64,000 bases of DNA from Mycolicibacterium sp. 018/SC-01/001 (GTDB taxonomy: Bacteria > Actinomycetota > Actinomycetes > Mycobacteriales > Mycobacteriaceae). Within the stretch, counting starts at the first letter, position 1. Each line of letters opens with the position of its first letter. The notes under the pieces are model-generated. The model was given only the letters and a program-made list of their open reading frames with translations. It did not search any database and was not told the DNA's origin. Position numbers and translations under genes: made by a program. Of the stretch, positions 17,656-26,093 are shown piece after piece. The stretch covers positions 186,001 through 250,000 of the forward strand of contig NZ_VKAA01000004.1 in assembly GCF_007096635.1 (NCBI RefSeq), read 5' to 3'.

Positions 17656-20445
17656 TCAGCGGAACATGGTCAGCGACCGCAATTGGCGGCGTGAGGTGAT
17701 CCCGAGCTTGGCGAACACCTTCCGCAGATGCCACTCGACGGTGTGGCCGCTGAGGAACAACTGCGCGCCGATCTCAGGATTGGTCAACCCCTCCGCAGCG
17801 AGCTTCGCGATCTGTGTCTCCTGCGCGGTGAGGACGGGCGTGCCCGTCGACTGCGGTCGCCGCACCTTCTCGCCTGCCACGGCCAGCTCGCGGCGCGCGC
17901 GCTCGGCGAAACCCTGCGCGCCCATCGCGTCGAAGGCTCTGTGCGCTGCGGACAGCTGCTCTCGGGCATCGTTGCGCCGGTTCGCGCGCCGGAGCCATTC
18001 GCCGTACGCAAGCCGGGCCCGCGCCAGGTGCACGACGATCGAGGTACGGGACAGGTGTTCGACGCTGCGCCGGTAGTGAACTTCGGCGGAGGGGTCGTCG
18101 GTCAGAATCGCTCGAGCACTGCACAGCGCGCCGGCGGCCCAGTCGGTGTCGCACGCCCCGGCACTGCGCGCAAAGAGGTCGAACGCCTCTTCTGCCGCCG
18201 CGCGGTCACCGACATGGCTGGCCGCCTCGATAAGCTCGTACAGGGACCAGCCACGGAAACCCAGATCGTCGTACCGGCAGCCGTCACGCGCGGCGGTCAG
18301 AGCCTCCTCATATCGGCCGAGGCCGTTGAACAGGACAGCCCGGGCGTACGCGGTCAAACCGAGAAGGCGCCCCTCGCCCCGCGCGTGGGCGTCGTGCGTC
18401 GCCCCACTCAGCAGCCTCTCGGCACCGGCCGCATCGCCACGCCACGCGGCCAATAGCAACGAGTGGTAGCGAACCGACCCTCGAGCACCGGTGGCTGCCG
18501 TGATCGACTCCGCCTCGGACAACAGGTGGTCCGCCTGGGTGAAGTCCCCCCTGACCACATGCACCCCGGCCTGGAAGGTGAGGGCTCGGGGCATCGCGGC
18601 CAGCGATCCGGCCGAGCGGGTGTATCGCGCCGCCGCCTCCGCCAGCCGTCGCACCAGCTCCTCGTCCCACAGCTCGTGTGCCGCAGACTCCTGCAGGATG
18701 GGGAACGCCGGGACGCTGAGCCACCGCGCCACTGCGGACTCGTCCGACTCCACCTGATCGCACATCGTCGTCACCGCGGCGCGCAGCGTCGTCGTGCCCG
18801 ACCCCGGACCTCCGATGAGGCGCTCGGCGATTCCCCGGAGGAGCAGGTCGATGGGTCGTTGCGCGGCCGCCGGGTCCGCTGTCGAGTCGAGTGCGAGTAC
18901 ACCGGCCTGTGCCAAAGCCGCGGGTTCCGCGAGTCGACCCGCATAGATCAGGGCCGCAACGGCCTCCAGATAGCACTCGCGGGCGCCGTAGGCATCGAGG
19001 TGAGTCAGGCGCCGACCGGTCTCGAGCAGCAAAGGAGCGGTCTCGGCGACCCGGGGTGCTCCCGGGTCACCGGTGCGGCTGCGCACGAACTCCATCTGCG
19101 CTCTGAGACGGGTGGCTGTGGCGGTCTGCACGTCCGATGTGCCTTCGGATTCGGCGATGGCGAGCAGATCGTAGGCGGCCGCGGTGTCAGCGGCGTCGCG
19201 TTTGGCCACGGCGGCGACCAGCGCACGCTGCGCGCGCAGTGCCGGGTCGGCCGTCAACACCGTCGCACGCTCGAGAAAGGTTGCCGCGGCGGCGATACCG
19301 CCGCGGGACCGGGCCCGCGCCGCCGACCGTTCCAGAACGGCGGCCACCTCGTCATCCGGACCGGCGGCCGCCTGCGCCCGGTGCCAGGCTTGTCGATCGG
19401 GATCGGTTGCGACATCTGTGGTTTCAGCCAAAGCATGGTGGATGGCTCTGCGGTCGACGAGGTCAGCCGCTCGGTAGGCCGCCGACCGCATCAGCGGATG
19501 AGCGAACCGCATCCTGGGGCCGAACTCGATCAGGCCCTCGCTTTCCGCGGGACCAAGCTCGGCGATCGCGATACCCAGGCGTGCGGCAGCACGCAGGAAC
19601 AGCGCCGCGTCGCCCATCGGTTCGGCCGCTGCCAGTAGGAGCAACTGTCGGGTCGCTGCGGGAAGCGCACGGATTCGGCGGACGTAGGTCTGCTCGACGG
19701 CCGCCGACGACGAGCGTTTGCCAGCGATCCAGAAGCCACCGGACAGTTCGGCGGCCGATATGCTGCGCGGCACCTCGAGAATCGCCAGCGGCAGTCCCCG
19801 CGTTTCTGCCACCACCCTGTCGCGGACTCGCGGATCGATACCGCCCGGCATCACCGACTCCAGCAGGTCGCGCGCGGCCGCTTCGGAGAGTCCGCCGACG
19901 ACCAATTCCGGTAGTCCGGCCAGCGGGCCGGTCGACTCGCGGACCGCGAACACGAGAGCAATGCGCTCGGCCAGCAGCCGGCGGGCGACGAAGGCCAGCG
20001 TCTGCAGCGACACCTTGTCGAGCCACTGTGCATCGTCGACCACGATGAGCAGTGGTTGATCCGCCGCGGCGCGCGACAGCAGACTCAAGACCGCCAGACC
20101 CACCAGGAAGCGGTCCGGGGTGTCGCCGACGTCGCGGCCGAAGGCAACGTCGAGTGCACAGCGCTGCGGTTCGGGCACACCGCCGATCTGTTCCAGCAAC
20201 GGCGCGCAGAGTTGGTGAAGTCCGGCGAAGGCGAGCTCGATGTCGGCCTGCACCCCCGCCACAGTCAGTACGCGAAACCCCATGGCATGTGACGTCAGAT
20301 TGCCGAGAAGCGCCGACTTGCCCGCGCCGGCTTCGCCCCGCAGAACCAGGACCTCGCAGGCGCCGCCCTCGACCGACGCGAGAAGGCTTTTCAGCGCGGC
20401 GCATTCGAGTCCGCGACCGTGTAGCGACACGTTCCGACCCGACAT
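17656..20445 (-). CDS. Large ATP-binding LuxR-family transcriptional regulator (LAL type), 929 aa
   Basis: I start at the ATG at 20445 (MSGRNVSLHGRGLE), behind GGAG; the longer frame adds only antisense-like sequence. The N-terminal AAA-type ATPase has Walker A GEAGAGKS (37-44) and Walker B LLIVVDDAQWLD (about 138-149). A long Ala-rich alpha-helical, TPR-like middle (about 300-850) follows. A C-terminal LuxR/GerE helix-turn-helix (about 863-920) includes LTAQETQIAKLAAEGLTNPE and TVEWHLRKVFAKLGI. Such proteins bind DNA after ligand and ATP sensing, in the manner of MalT. The nearest candidate targets are the sigma-factor/cupin pair downstream and the NmrA-like gene upstream. Confidence 0.9.
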   Translation of the reverse strand: MSGRNVSLHGRGLECAALKSLLASVEGGACEVLVLRGEAGAGKSALLGNLTSHAMGFRVLTVAGVQADIELAFAGLHQLCAPLLEQIGGVPEPQRCALDVAFGRDVGDTPDRFLVGLAVLSLLSRAAADQPLLIVVDDAQWLDKVSLQTLAFVARRLLAERIALVFAVRESTGPLAGLPELVVGGLSEAAARDLLESVMPGGIDPRVRDRVVAETRGLPLAILEVPRSISAAELSGGFWIAGKRSSSAAVEQTYVRRIRALPAATRQLLLLAAAEPMGDAALFLRAAARLGIAIAELGPAESEGLIEFGPRMRFAHPLMRSAAYRAADLVDRRAIHHALAETTDVATDPDRQAWHRAQAAAGPDDEVAAVLERSAARARSRGGIAAAATFLERATVLTADPALRAQRALVAAVAKRDAADTAAAYDLLAIAESEGTSDVQTATATRLRAQMEFVRSRTGDPGAPRVAETAPLLLETGRRLTHLDAYGARECYLEAVAALIYAGRLAEPAALAQAGVLALDSTADPAAAQRPIDLLLRGIAERLIGGPGSGTTTLRAAVTTMCDQVESDESAVARWLSVPAFPILQESAAHELWDEELVRRLAEAAARYTRSAGSLAAMPRALTFQAGVHVVRGDFTQADHLLSEAESITAATGARGSVRYHSLLLAAWRGDAAGAERLLSGATHDAHARGEGRLLGLTAYARAVLFNGLGRYEEALTAARDGCRYDDLGFRGWSLYELIEAASHVGDRAAAEEAFDLFARSAGACDTDWAAGALCSARAILTDDPSAEVHYRRSVEHLSRTSIVVHLARARLAYGEWLRRANRRNDAREQLSAAHRAFDAMGAQGFAERARRELAVAGEKVRRPQSTGTPVLTAQETQIAKLAAEGLTNPEIGAQLFLSGHTVEWHLRKVFAKLGITSRRQLRSLTMFR

Positions 20446-20503
20446 TGAACTCCGCCGCGTGTGATCGACGATGCTGGCGCTGACTGACCTTACCGCCGTC
20501 CCG

Positions 20504-21259
20504 TCAGTGCGTGATCGCGGACTGCAGAATCCAGTCCTCGAATCGAGTGTCGAACGTCCGCGCCCCGGCACCGGGGCACAGGGTGCGGTCTTCGAGCTCG
20601 ACACCCCAGTACCGCGCCGCCGAGTCCGCGACGACGCGGCGGTTGTCCCCACGAGCGGTCAGCGCCACCCCGATCAGCTCCGGAAGCGACACGGCGACCG
20701 GGCCGGAGATCTCGATGACGCCGTTCGCGGGCGCACCCGTCGCGGCATCCGCGACACCGATAGCGACGTCACCGGCGGCCATCGGCTGGAAGTGGGCGGG
20801 TGGCAACCGCACCTCCCCGTCGACGGTCGCCGAATCTGCCAGCATCGCAACGAATTCGAAGAATTGTGTGGCGCGGACGATCGTGTAGGGAATGGACCCG
20901 GCGGCGATCATGCGTTCCTGTTCGAGCTTGCCCTCGAAGTAACCGCTTTGCGGCGCCAGCCTGTCGGTGCCGACGACGGACAGCGCAACGTGATAGCCCA
21001 CCCCGGCACCCACCTCGGCAGCCAGCAGATTCCGGGTGGCGACCCGGAAGAACTCGATGGCACTGTCGTCGAGATTCGGCGAATTCGACACGTCGACAAC
21101 AACATCGGCATCCACGAGGACATCCTTGAGCCCAGCTCCGGTATAGGTGTCGACACCGGTCGAGGGTGCCGCAGCGATGACGTCATGGCCTCGTTCGGTG
21201 AGCAGCCCGACGACGGATGCCCCGATGCGGCCGGTTCCGCCGACGACGACGATCTTCAT
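20504..21259 (-). CDS. NmrA/SDR-a-type NAD(P)-binding protein, 251 aa
   Basis: The N-terminus MKIVVVGGTGRIGASVV carries the atypical-SDR dinucleotide motif GGTGRIG (7-13). The usual SDR Tyr-x-x-x-Lys is replaced by SGYFEGKLEQER, a pattern seen in NmrA-like and NAD(P)H-binding redox sensors or epimerase relatives. The segment SIPYTIVRATQFFEF matches the family substrate strand. Members either sense NADP(H) or act as quinone or flavin reductases; the sequence does not tell which. The ATG at 21259 faces the SDR gene across a 150-bp divergent region with two inverted repeats, so the two oxidoreductases are probably co-regulated. Confidence 0.8.
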   Translation of the reverse strand: MKIVVVGGTGRIGASVVGLLTERGHDVIAAAPSTGVDTYTGAGLKDVLVDADVVVDVSNSPNLDDSAIEFFRVATRNLLAAEVGAGVGYHVALSVVGTDRLAPQSGYFEGKLEQERMIAAGSIPYTIVRATQFFEFVAMLADSATVDGEVRLPPAHFQPMAAGDVAIGVADAATGAPANGVIEISGPVAVSLPELIGVALTARGDNRRVVADSAARYWGVELEDRTLCPGAGARTFDTRFEDWILQSAITH

Positions 21260-21281
21260 GAAAAGGCCTTTCTCTGGTGGT

Positions 21282-21294
21282 CAGACTCTGTCTG
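21282..21294. promoter_or_regulatory. Short palindrome upstream of the NmrA-like gene
   Basis: CAGACTCTGTCTG is a perfect inverted repeat with 5-bp arms and a 3-bp centre, ending 23 bp upstream of the NmrA-like start codon. The position suits an operator that would block the leftward promoter. No dedicated regulator is adjacent apart from the LuxR-type gene beyond it. Confidence 0.35.
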
Positions 21295-21320
21295 CCGGGG
21301 GAACGAGTGGCCACGCCGCG

Positions 21321-21358
21321 ATTCATCCCCCGCACCGGTTCTCGATCGCGGGATGAAT
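21321..21358. promoter_or_regulatory. Long-spaced 9-bp inverted repeat between the divergent oxidoreductase genes
   Basis: ATTCATCCC (21321-21329) and GGGATGAAT (21350-21358) are perfect 9-bp arms separated by 20 bp, centred about 70 bp from each divergent start codon. They could be two half-sites for a dimeric or looping regulator, or the stem of a leader hairpin for the rightward SDR gene. The perfect match over 9 bp in an otherwise short intergenic region makes chance less likely. Confidence 0.45.
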
Positions 21359-21409
21359 GTCACTGCCCCGCCCCGTTCATGGTTGTCGTCCCCGATTAAG
21401 GAGTTGTTC

Positions 21410-22132
21410 ATGCAGACCTCTGAGATGTCCGGGAAGCGAGCTCTGGTCACAGGCGGCACCGCCGGGATCGGTCTGGCCTGCGCGCGATCACTGGCCGATG
21501 CCGGAGCCGAGGTCACCGTCACCGGCCGCGATGTTCACCGGAGCCGTTCGGTCGCAGCCCATCCCAACATCCGCTTCGTGTCCGCCGACATGGCAGACCT
21601 CTCCGCGGTGAGGTCGCTGGCCGGTGACGGCGACGTCGATGTCCTGGTCAACAATGCCGCTGCGTTTCCCGGTGCGCTGACCCTGGACCAGGACATGGCG
21701 TCATTCGAGCGCACGCTCGACGTCAACATCCGGGGGTTGTACTTCCTCACTGCTGCCGTGGCCGGCGGCATGGTGCGGCGCGGGCACGGCAGCATCGTCA
21801 ACATCTCGTCGATGGTCGCCACGAAGGGAGTCGCCGCGGCCTCGACATACAGCGCGACCAAGGCCGCCGTGGAATCGCTCACCCGGACCTGGGCGGTCGA
21901 GTTCGGCCGCTTCGGTGTGCGTGTCAACGCCGTCGCACCCGGACCCACCCGCACCGAGGGTGTCGCCGCCGAGTGGGGTGAGGTCAACGAAGAACTCGGC
22001 CGCGCGCTGCCGCTCGGCCGCACCGGCCGACCCGAGGAGATCGCCCAAGCCGTGCTGTTCCTCGCCTCCGATCGGGCCAGCTTCATCACTGGAGCGATCC
22101 TGCGGGTGGATGGTGGCGGAGCCGCGGCGTGA
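21410..22132 (+). CDS. Classical short-chain dehydrogenase/reductase, 240 aa
   Basis: I start at the ATG at 21410, seven bases after AAGGAG; the open frame further upstream is antisense to the NmrA-like gene. Classical SDR motifs are in order: cofactor loop TGGTAGIG (14-21), NNAA (about 80), catalytic Ser in SIVNISSM (about 130), YSATK with catalytic Tyr and Lys (about 148-152), and PGPTRTEGVA after the active site. The C-terminus is ILRVDGGGAAA. These enzymes oxidise or reduce alcohols and ketones with NAD(P). The FabG-like appearance does not define the substrate. The MBL-fold gene follows 94 bp downstream. Confidence 0.9.
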   Translation: MQTSEMSGKRALVTGGTAGIGLACARSLADAGAEVTVTGRDVHRSRSVAAHPNIRFVSADMADLSAVRSLAGDGDVDVLVNNAAAFPGALTLDQDMASFERTLDVNIRGLYFLTAAVAGGMVRRGHGSIVNISSMVATKGVAAASTYSATKAAVESLTRTWAVEFGRFGVRVNAVAPGPTRTEGVAAEWGEVNEELGRALPLGRTGRPEEIAQAVLFLASDRASFITGAILRVDGGGAAA

Positions 22133-22226
22133 AAAACATTTCATCACAGGATGACTCACGGGGCAGCGGCGCGTTCAGGGTCGCAGAGGCGTACCCGACG
22201 CCGCAATCGAACACGAGGGAGCGAAC

Positions 22227-23138
22227 ATGACCATCGAGCACGTGGAAGACGCCGCATCAGCAGGGAGCGAGCTGGTGCCGTCACGCTACGCAGTCCAGGT
22301 CGGTGACATCGAAGTGGTGATCATCAGTGACGGCGTCCTGCCGATCACGGCACGGACGCTGGCCACCAATGCCGAACCGGCCGCGCTGGGCGGCTGGTTG
22401 GAGGACATGTTCCTGCCTCCGGACGTGATCGACTGGCCCCTCAACATCGTCGTTGTGCGCAGCGGGAATCAGACGATCCTCGTCGACTCGGGACTGGGTC
22501 TGGAGTTCCCCGGCTTTCCGCGCGCCGGCCAGACCGCCCACCGGCTACACGATGCCGGCATCGATCCCGCATCCGTCACGGACGTCGTGCTGACCCATCT
22601 GCACATGGACCACGTCGGCGGCCTGCTCAGTGACGGCCTGCGCGATCGCCTCCGACCGGATCTGCGCGTCCACACCGCAGCCGCCGAGGCTGAGTTCTGG
22701 GAAGCACCCGACTTCTCCCGCACCGACATGCCAGCCCCGGTGCCGGCTGTGCTGCGTTCGGCCGCCACCCGCTTCCTGACTGAATACCGCGGTCGTTTGC
22801 GGACGTTCGAGCAGGACGTCGAGGTGGCGCCGGGAGTGCGGGTGAGCCGAACCGGAGGCCATACCCCCGGGCACAGCATCGTGCGGCTGGAGTCGGGCGG
22901 GTCGCGCCTGACCTTCGCTGGGGATGCGGTGTTCGCCCCCGGCTTCGACAATCCGGAGTGGCACAATGGTTTCGAACACGACCCCGATGAAGCCACCCGC
23001 GTGCGGCTCGAGCTGTTGCGGGAACTCGCCGCGACCGGTGAGTCCCTTGTAGCCACCCACCTTCCGTTCCCTTCGCTGTGCCGGGTCGGCGTGACGGACA
23101 CCGCTTTTCGCGCAGTGCCGACGGTGTGGGACTACTGA
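22227..23138 (+). CDS. Metallo-beta-lactamase-fold hydrolase, 303 aa
   Basis: The ATG at 22227 follows GAGGGAGCGAAC. The zinc-site motif THLHMDH (123-129; H124, H126, D128, H129) is complete. Further landmarks are ILVDSGLG (84-91), GHTPGHS (about 213-219; third His ligand), FAGDAVF (about 230; bridging Asp) and a late THLPFPS. The overall form, an N-terminal strand pair then a central lid, resembles quorum-quenching lactonases and related esterases. A lactone or thioester substrate is plausible but unproven. It probably shares a transcript with the SDR gene upstream and converges with the WS/DGAT gene 6 bp downstream. Confidence 0.85.
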   Translation: MTIEHVEDAASAGSELVPSRYAVQVGDIEVVIISDGVLPITARTLATNAEPAALGGWLEDMFLPPDVIDWPLNIVVVRSGNQTILVDSGLGLEFPGFPRAGQTAHRLHDAGIDPASVTDVVLTHLHMDHVGGLLSDGLRDRLRPDLRVHTAAAEAEFWEAPDFSRTDMPAPVPAVLRSAATRFLTEYRGRLRTFEQDVEVAPGVRVSRTGGHTPGHSIVRLESGGSRLTFAGDAVFAPGFDNPEWHNGFEHDPDEATRVRLELLRELAATGESLVATHLPFPSLCRVGVTDTAFRAVPTVWDY

Positions 23139-23143
23139 CTCGC

Positions 23144-24529
23144 TCAGCAGCCCTGCAGCAGTTCACCCAGCTCGACGTCGAAACGATCAGCCAGATCCCA
23201 TAGGTTGTCGACCAGCTGCGGACAGGAGATGATGCCCACGTTGAGGCGGTCACCGACAGACATCACGGTGATGTTCAGCCCGGAGCCGTGGAACACCGGC
23301 CCCAGCGGATAGAGCGCGGTGACCTCGGCACCGCAGCTGTACAGCGTCGCCGGCGGCCCGGCGACGTTGGAGATCACGGCATTGTGGATGGCCGTGCGGG
23401 TCAACGGGGTGCGTGAGAGCACAGCCAACATCCAGCCGTACATGTTGCGGGAGAGCATCTGGGCCAAGTCGACCAGCAACGTCGGCCCCAGGGAACCGCT
23501 GTGGTCCTTGGCCCGCGCGTTCGACGCAGCGATCGAATGGAGTCGCTCCTGCGAGTCGGCGACGTCGGTGTGCAGATTGCAGAACATGCCGGAGAGTTGA
23601 TTGCGACCAGGCCTGTCGGACTGACCGTGCACCGACGCCGGGACGAACGCGATCAGCGGCTTGCCCGGCAGCTCGTCCTGCTCGGCGAGATAGCCCCGCA
23701 GCGCGCCGGCGCACAGCGCCATCACGACATCGTTGACCTTGATGCCGTAGTGGTTCTTGACCTTCTTCACGTCGTTGAGGTCGAGCTGCACCAGCGCGAT
23801 CGAGCGTTCCGAGGTCACCTGGGCATTGAAGCGAGTTCGCGGCGCGGTGAACGGTGCCGCCATCGCATTGCCCGAGATGGCGCGATTCACGGTCTTCGCG
23901 ACCATCGCCATGGTCTCGGGGACGACCCGGGTCAACTGCCAGGGCCGGGTGACGAACCGGACGAAACCGTCCGCGGCGATCACCCACGCCGGCGCATCGT
24001 CTGGACCCTCGACCGGCGCCGGCGCAGGTGCATCGGGTTCGAGGTCGCACAGCTTCTCGAGCAGGTTGGCCGCCGACACCCCGTCGACGGCCGCGTGATG
24101 GACCTTGATCATCAAGGCCAGCGGACCGCCGGCGTCGAGGGCGGCGCCGTCGAGGCCCTCGATGATCCACATCTCCCACAGCGGCTTGCTGCGGTCCAGC
24201 GGAATCGAGGCGATGTGCCCGCACACGTCGGCCAGTTCCTCGCGCCCGCCGGGCGACGGCAGGGCGATCCGGTTCAGGTGCCGATCGAGATCGAAATCCT
24301 TGTCGCGCACCCACACTGGATGGTCGAGATTGAGCTGGCTGTCCCCGAGCTTGGCCCGTAGCTCGGGCAGCGCCTTGATACGGTCACCGATGTCGCGGCG
24401 GAGCCGCTGGTAGGTGAAGCCGCCCGGCACGGTCGACGTGTCGACCAGAACGACCGCGCACACGTGCAACGGCACGGTCGCTGACTCGCTGTACAGAAGA
24501 CCCGCGTCAAGCCCACCCAGCCGCTCCAC
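23144..24529 (-). CDS. WS/DGAT family wax ester synthase/diacylglycerol O-acyltransferase, 461 aa
   Basis: The active-site motif HHAAVDG (144-150) and the family blocks PLWEMWIIEG (about 116-125), VNDVVMALCAGALRGYL (about 270-286) and ISNVAGPPATLYSCGA (about 385-400) identify a mycobacterial tgs-type enzyme. It joins fatty acyl-CoA to diacylglycerol or a fatty alcohol, making storage lipid at the inner membrane. The length is normal for the family. The start is the GTG at 24529 (MERLGGLDAGLLYSE), without a strong ribosome site; no better in-frame start is visible. It is transcribed after the DsbA-like and mycothiol-isomerase genes, 36 bp downstream of the former, so it may belong to the same unit. 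Confidence 0.92.
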   Translation of the reverse strand: MERLGGLDAGLLYSESATVPLHVCAVVLVDTSTVPGGFTYQRLRRDIGDRIKALPELRAKLGDSQLNLDHPVWVRDKDFDLDRHLNRIALPSPGGREELADVCGHIASIPLDRSKPLWEMWIIEGLDGAALDAGGPLALMIKVHHAAVDGVSAANLLEKLCDLEPDAPAPAPVEGPDDAPAWVIAADGFVRFVTRPWQLTRVVPETMAMVAKTVNRAISGNAMAAPFTAPRTRFNAQVTSERSIALVQLDLNDVKKVKNHYGIKVNDVVMALCAGALRGYLAEQDELPGKPLIAFVPASVHGQSDRPGRNQLSGMFCNLHTDVADSQERLHSIAASNARAKDHSGSLGPTLLVDLAQMLSRNMYGWMLAVLSRTPLTRTAIHNAVISNVAGPPATLYSCGAEVTALYPLGPVFHGSGLNITVMSVGDRLNVGIISCPQLVDNLWDLADRFDVELGELLQGC

Positions 24530-24565
24530 CGGTTCGACGTACCCGCTGCGAGGGCGAGGTCAAAC

Positions 24566-25255
24566 TCAGTCGAAGGTGACGATCTCACCCCTGTTGATCG
24601 ACACCCAGTCGCGGGCCTCCAGGTAGGGGCGGAACGTCTCGGTGATCGCCTGCTGATCTGCGGCAGTCTTCGGTCGCTGCAGTTCGTAGAGGTGGGGGAA
24701 CTCGGTCCAGGCCACGACGGCGTCCCACAGGCGCAGCGCCGCGTCGCCCGTCGGCGGGTCGATCAGCACCGGGCCGAACAGGCACTGGCCGTCGGGGAAG
24801 AACAACGTCGGCACCCCGTAACCGCCGGCGTCGACGACGCGGCGGTGGTCGGCCATCACCTCGTCGTTGGTAGTCGGGTCGGCGATCGCCTCGTCGACCG
24901 CATCCGGGTCGAACCCGAGTTCGGCGAGTAGGTGGCGCGCGACGGCGGGGTCGTGCGGTTTGTGGCCGTCGACGTGCAGGGCGCGCGCCGCCCGCTCGTA
25001 CCAGGCGTCGACGGCGGCCATGGACTGCCGGCGCAGCAGCGCACCGATGCGCATCATCGACCAGCCGTAGGACCACTCGCGCTCCCACGGGTGCTTCTTG
25101 CCTTCCTGACGGTTGACCTCTTCGAGGCTGAAGAAGCGCCAGTTGACGGTCAGGCCGGTCAGGTCGCGCACTTCCCGAATCCAGCGCGACGTCTGATAGG
25201 CGAAGGGGCACATCACGTCGAAGTGGAAGTCCACGGTGTCAACAGGATTCGTCAC
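24566..25255 (-). CDS. DsbA-fold oxidoreductase of the mycothiol-linked nitroreductase type, 229 aa
   Basis: The protein has a thioredoxin/DsbA fold with the active site [18 protein letters not shown] at about residues 12-29. It resembles M. tuberculosis Rv2466c (CPWCWITSRW), but the second Cys is replaced by Ala (CPFA), so only one thiol remains. [10 protein letters not shown] (about 140-150) is the cis-Pro loop. Rv2466c works with mycothiol, and a monothiol mechanism using mycothiol would fit here. Its start (GTG at 25255) overlaps the stop of the mycothiol-dependent isomerase-like gene, which supports a shared mycothiol theme. Naming the electron acceptor would be guesswork. Confidence 0.8.
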   Translation of the reverse strand: MTNPVDTVDFHFDVMCPFAYQTSRWIREVRDLTGLTVNWRFFSLEEVNRQEGKKHPWEREWSYGWSMMRIGALLRRQSMAAVDAWYERAARALHVDGHKPHDPAVARHLLAELGFDPDAVDEAIADPTTNDEVMADHRRVVDAGGYGVPTLFFPDGQCLFGPVLIDPPTGDAALRLWDAVVAWTEFPHLYELQRPKTAADQQAITETFRPYLEARDWVSINRGEIVTFD

Positions 25256-26031
25256 ATCGTGAACCTGAGGTTGCGGGCCGCGCGATCGCCGAGCTCGCCG
25301 TTGCCGGTCCAGCGGATGCGGCCGGCGTCGATCTGAGCCTGCGGGTCGATGCGGCCGGACGCCAACTGGATGAACGTGGTGGAGTCGGTGGTGACGACGA
25401 CGTCGGGGTCGTCGAGGTGCTCGACCGCCTTGGCCTTGCCGTCGACACGCACGTTCAGCCGGCGGGTGACCGGGCCCGTCAGATCGAACGTGATGCTCGT
25501 GCCGTCGGGCAGCCCGACCTTCTTGCCCACGATGTAGCCGATGGAGTCGGCCACCTGGTCGAGCGAGAGTTCCGCGGCGATACCCGCGTCGTCGGTGGTG
25601 CGGCCGAGCGCAGTGGTGACGTCACGTTCGTGCACCCAGATGTCGAAGACGCGGATCGCGAGAAAACGACCGAGGGTGCCGGGGCCGACGGGCATCCAGG
25701 ACGGTCGTTCGTAGTCCCCGGGCGCCATCGCGGCGAGATCGCGACGTCGCTGCTCGAAGACGGTGTGCATTTTCTGGGGGTAGGGGGTCGGGTCCGCGAC
25801 GAATTCACCCGCCCGCTCGAAGGGCGGCAACGCCTCGACGCTCTCCGGCAGCCAGCCGGCCAGTACCGCCTCGACGCTGACCACGTGGTCGAACACGCCG
25901 CGCACGGTCCAATCGGGACACAGCGACTGAGCCTGCCAGTCCGCGTCGCTCAGATCGGCGGCGAGCTTTTCCATCGCGATGTAGCAGTGCTCGAGGGCGG
26001 TGCGGATGTCGTCGGGGGTGCGGGTTGCCAT
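25252..26031 (-). CDS. Maleylpyruvate isomerase family mycothiol-dependent enzyme, 259 aa
   Basis: The N-terminal DinB-like helical domain (about 1-160) has the metal-site histidines of mycothiol S-transferases and maleylpyruvate isomerases: H15 region, FDHVVSVE (about 47-54) and [11 protein letters not shown] (about 128-138, with H-E-R-D-V). The C-terminal part (about 175-259) is an SCP2-like MDMPI tail with [19 protein letters not shown]. Family members transfer mycothiol to substrates or isomerise ring-cleavage products. No aromatic-degradation genes are adjacent, so detoxification is at least as likely. It is translationally coupled (GTGA) to the DsbA-like gene. The start is the ATG at 26031. 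Confidence 0.85.
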   Translation of the reverse strand: MATRTPDDIRTALEHCYIAMEKLAADLSDADWQAQSLCPDWTVRGVFDHVVSVEAVLAGWLPESVEALPPFERAGEFVADPTPYPQKMHTVFEQRRRDLAAMAPGDYERPSWMPVGPGTLGRFLAIRVFDIWVHERDVTTALGRTTDDAGIAAELSLDQVADSIGYIVGKKVGLPDGTSITFDLTGPVTRRLNVRVDGKAKAVEHLDDPDVVVTTDSTTFIQLASGRIDPQAQIDAGRIRWTGNGELGDRAARNLRFTM

Positions 26032-26093
26032 CCTTCCTCTCTAGCGCCGCGAGCGCCCGGGGGGAAGCCTTTTCGCGAACATGGCTCGCCGGA

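Noticed and set aside
18463..19638. A 391-codon plus-strand frame inside the LuxR-type regulator.
   Set aside because: Its composition is typical of the opposite strand of GC-rich helical genes, and no ribosome site is present.
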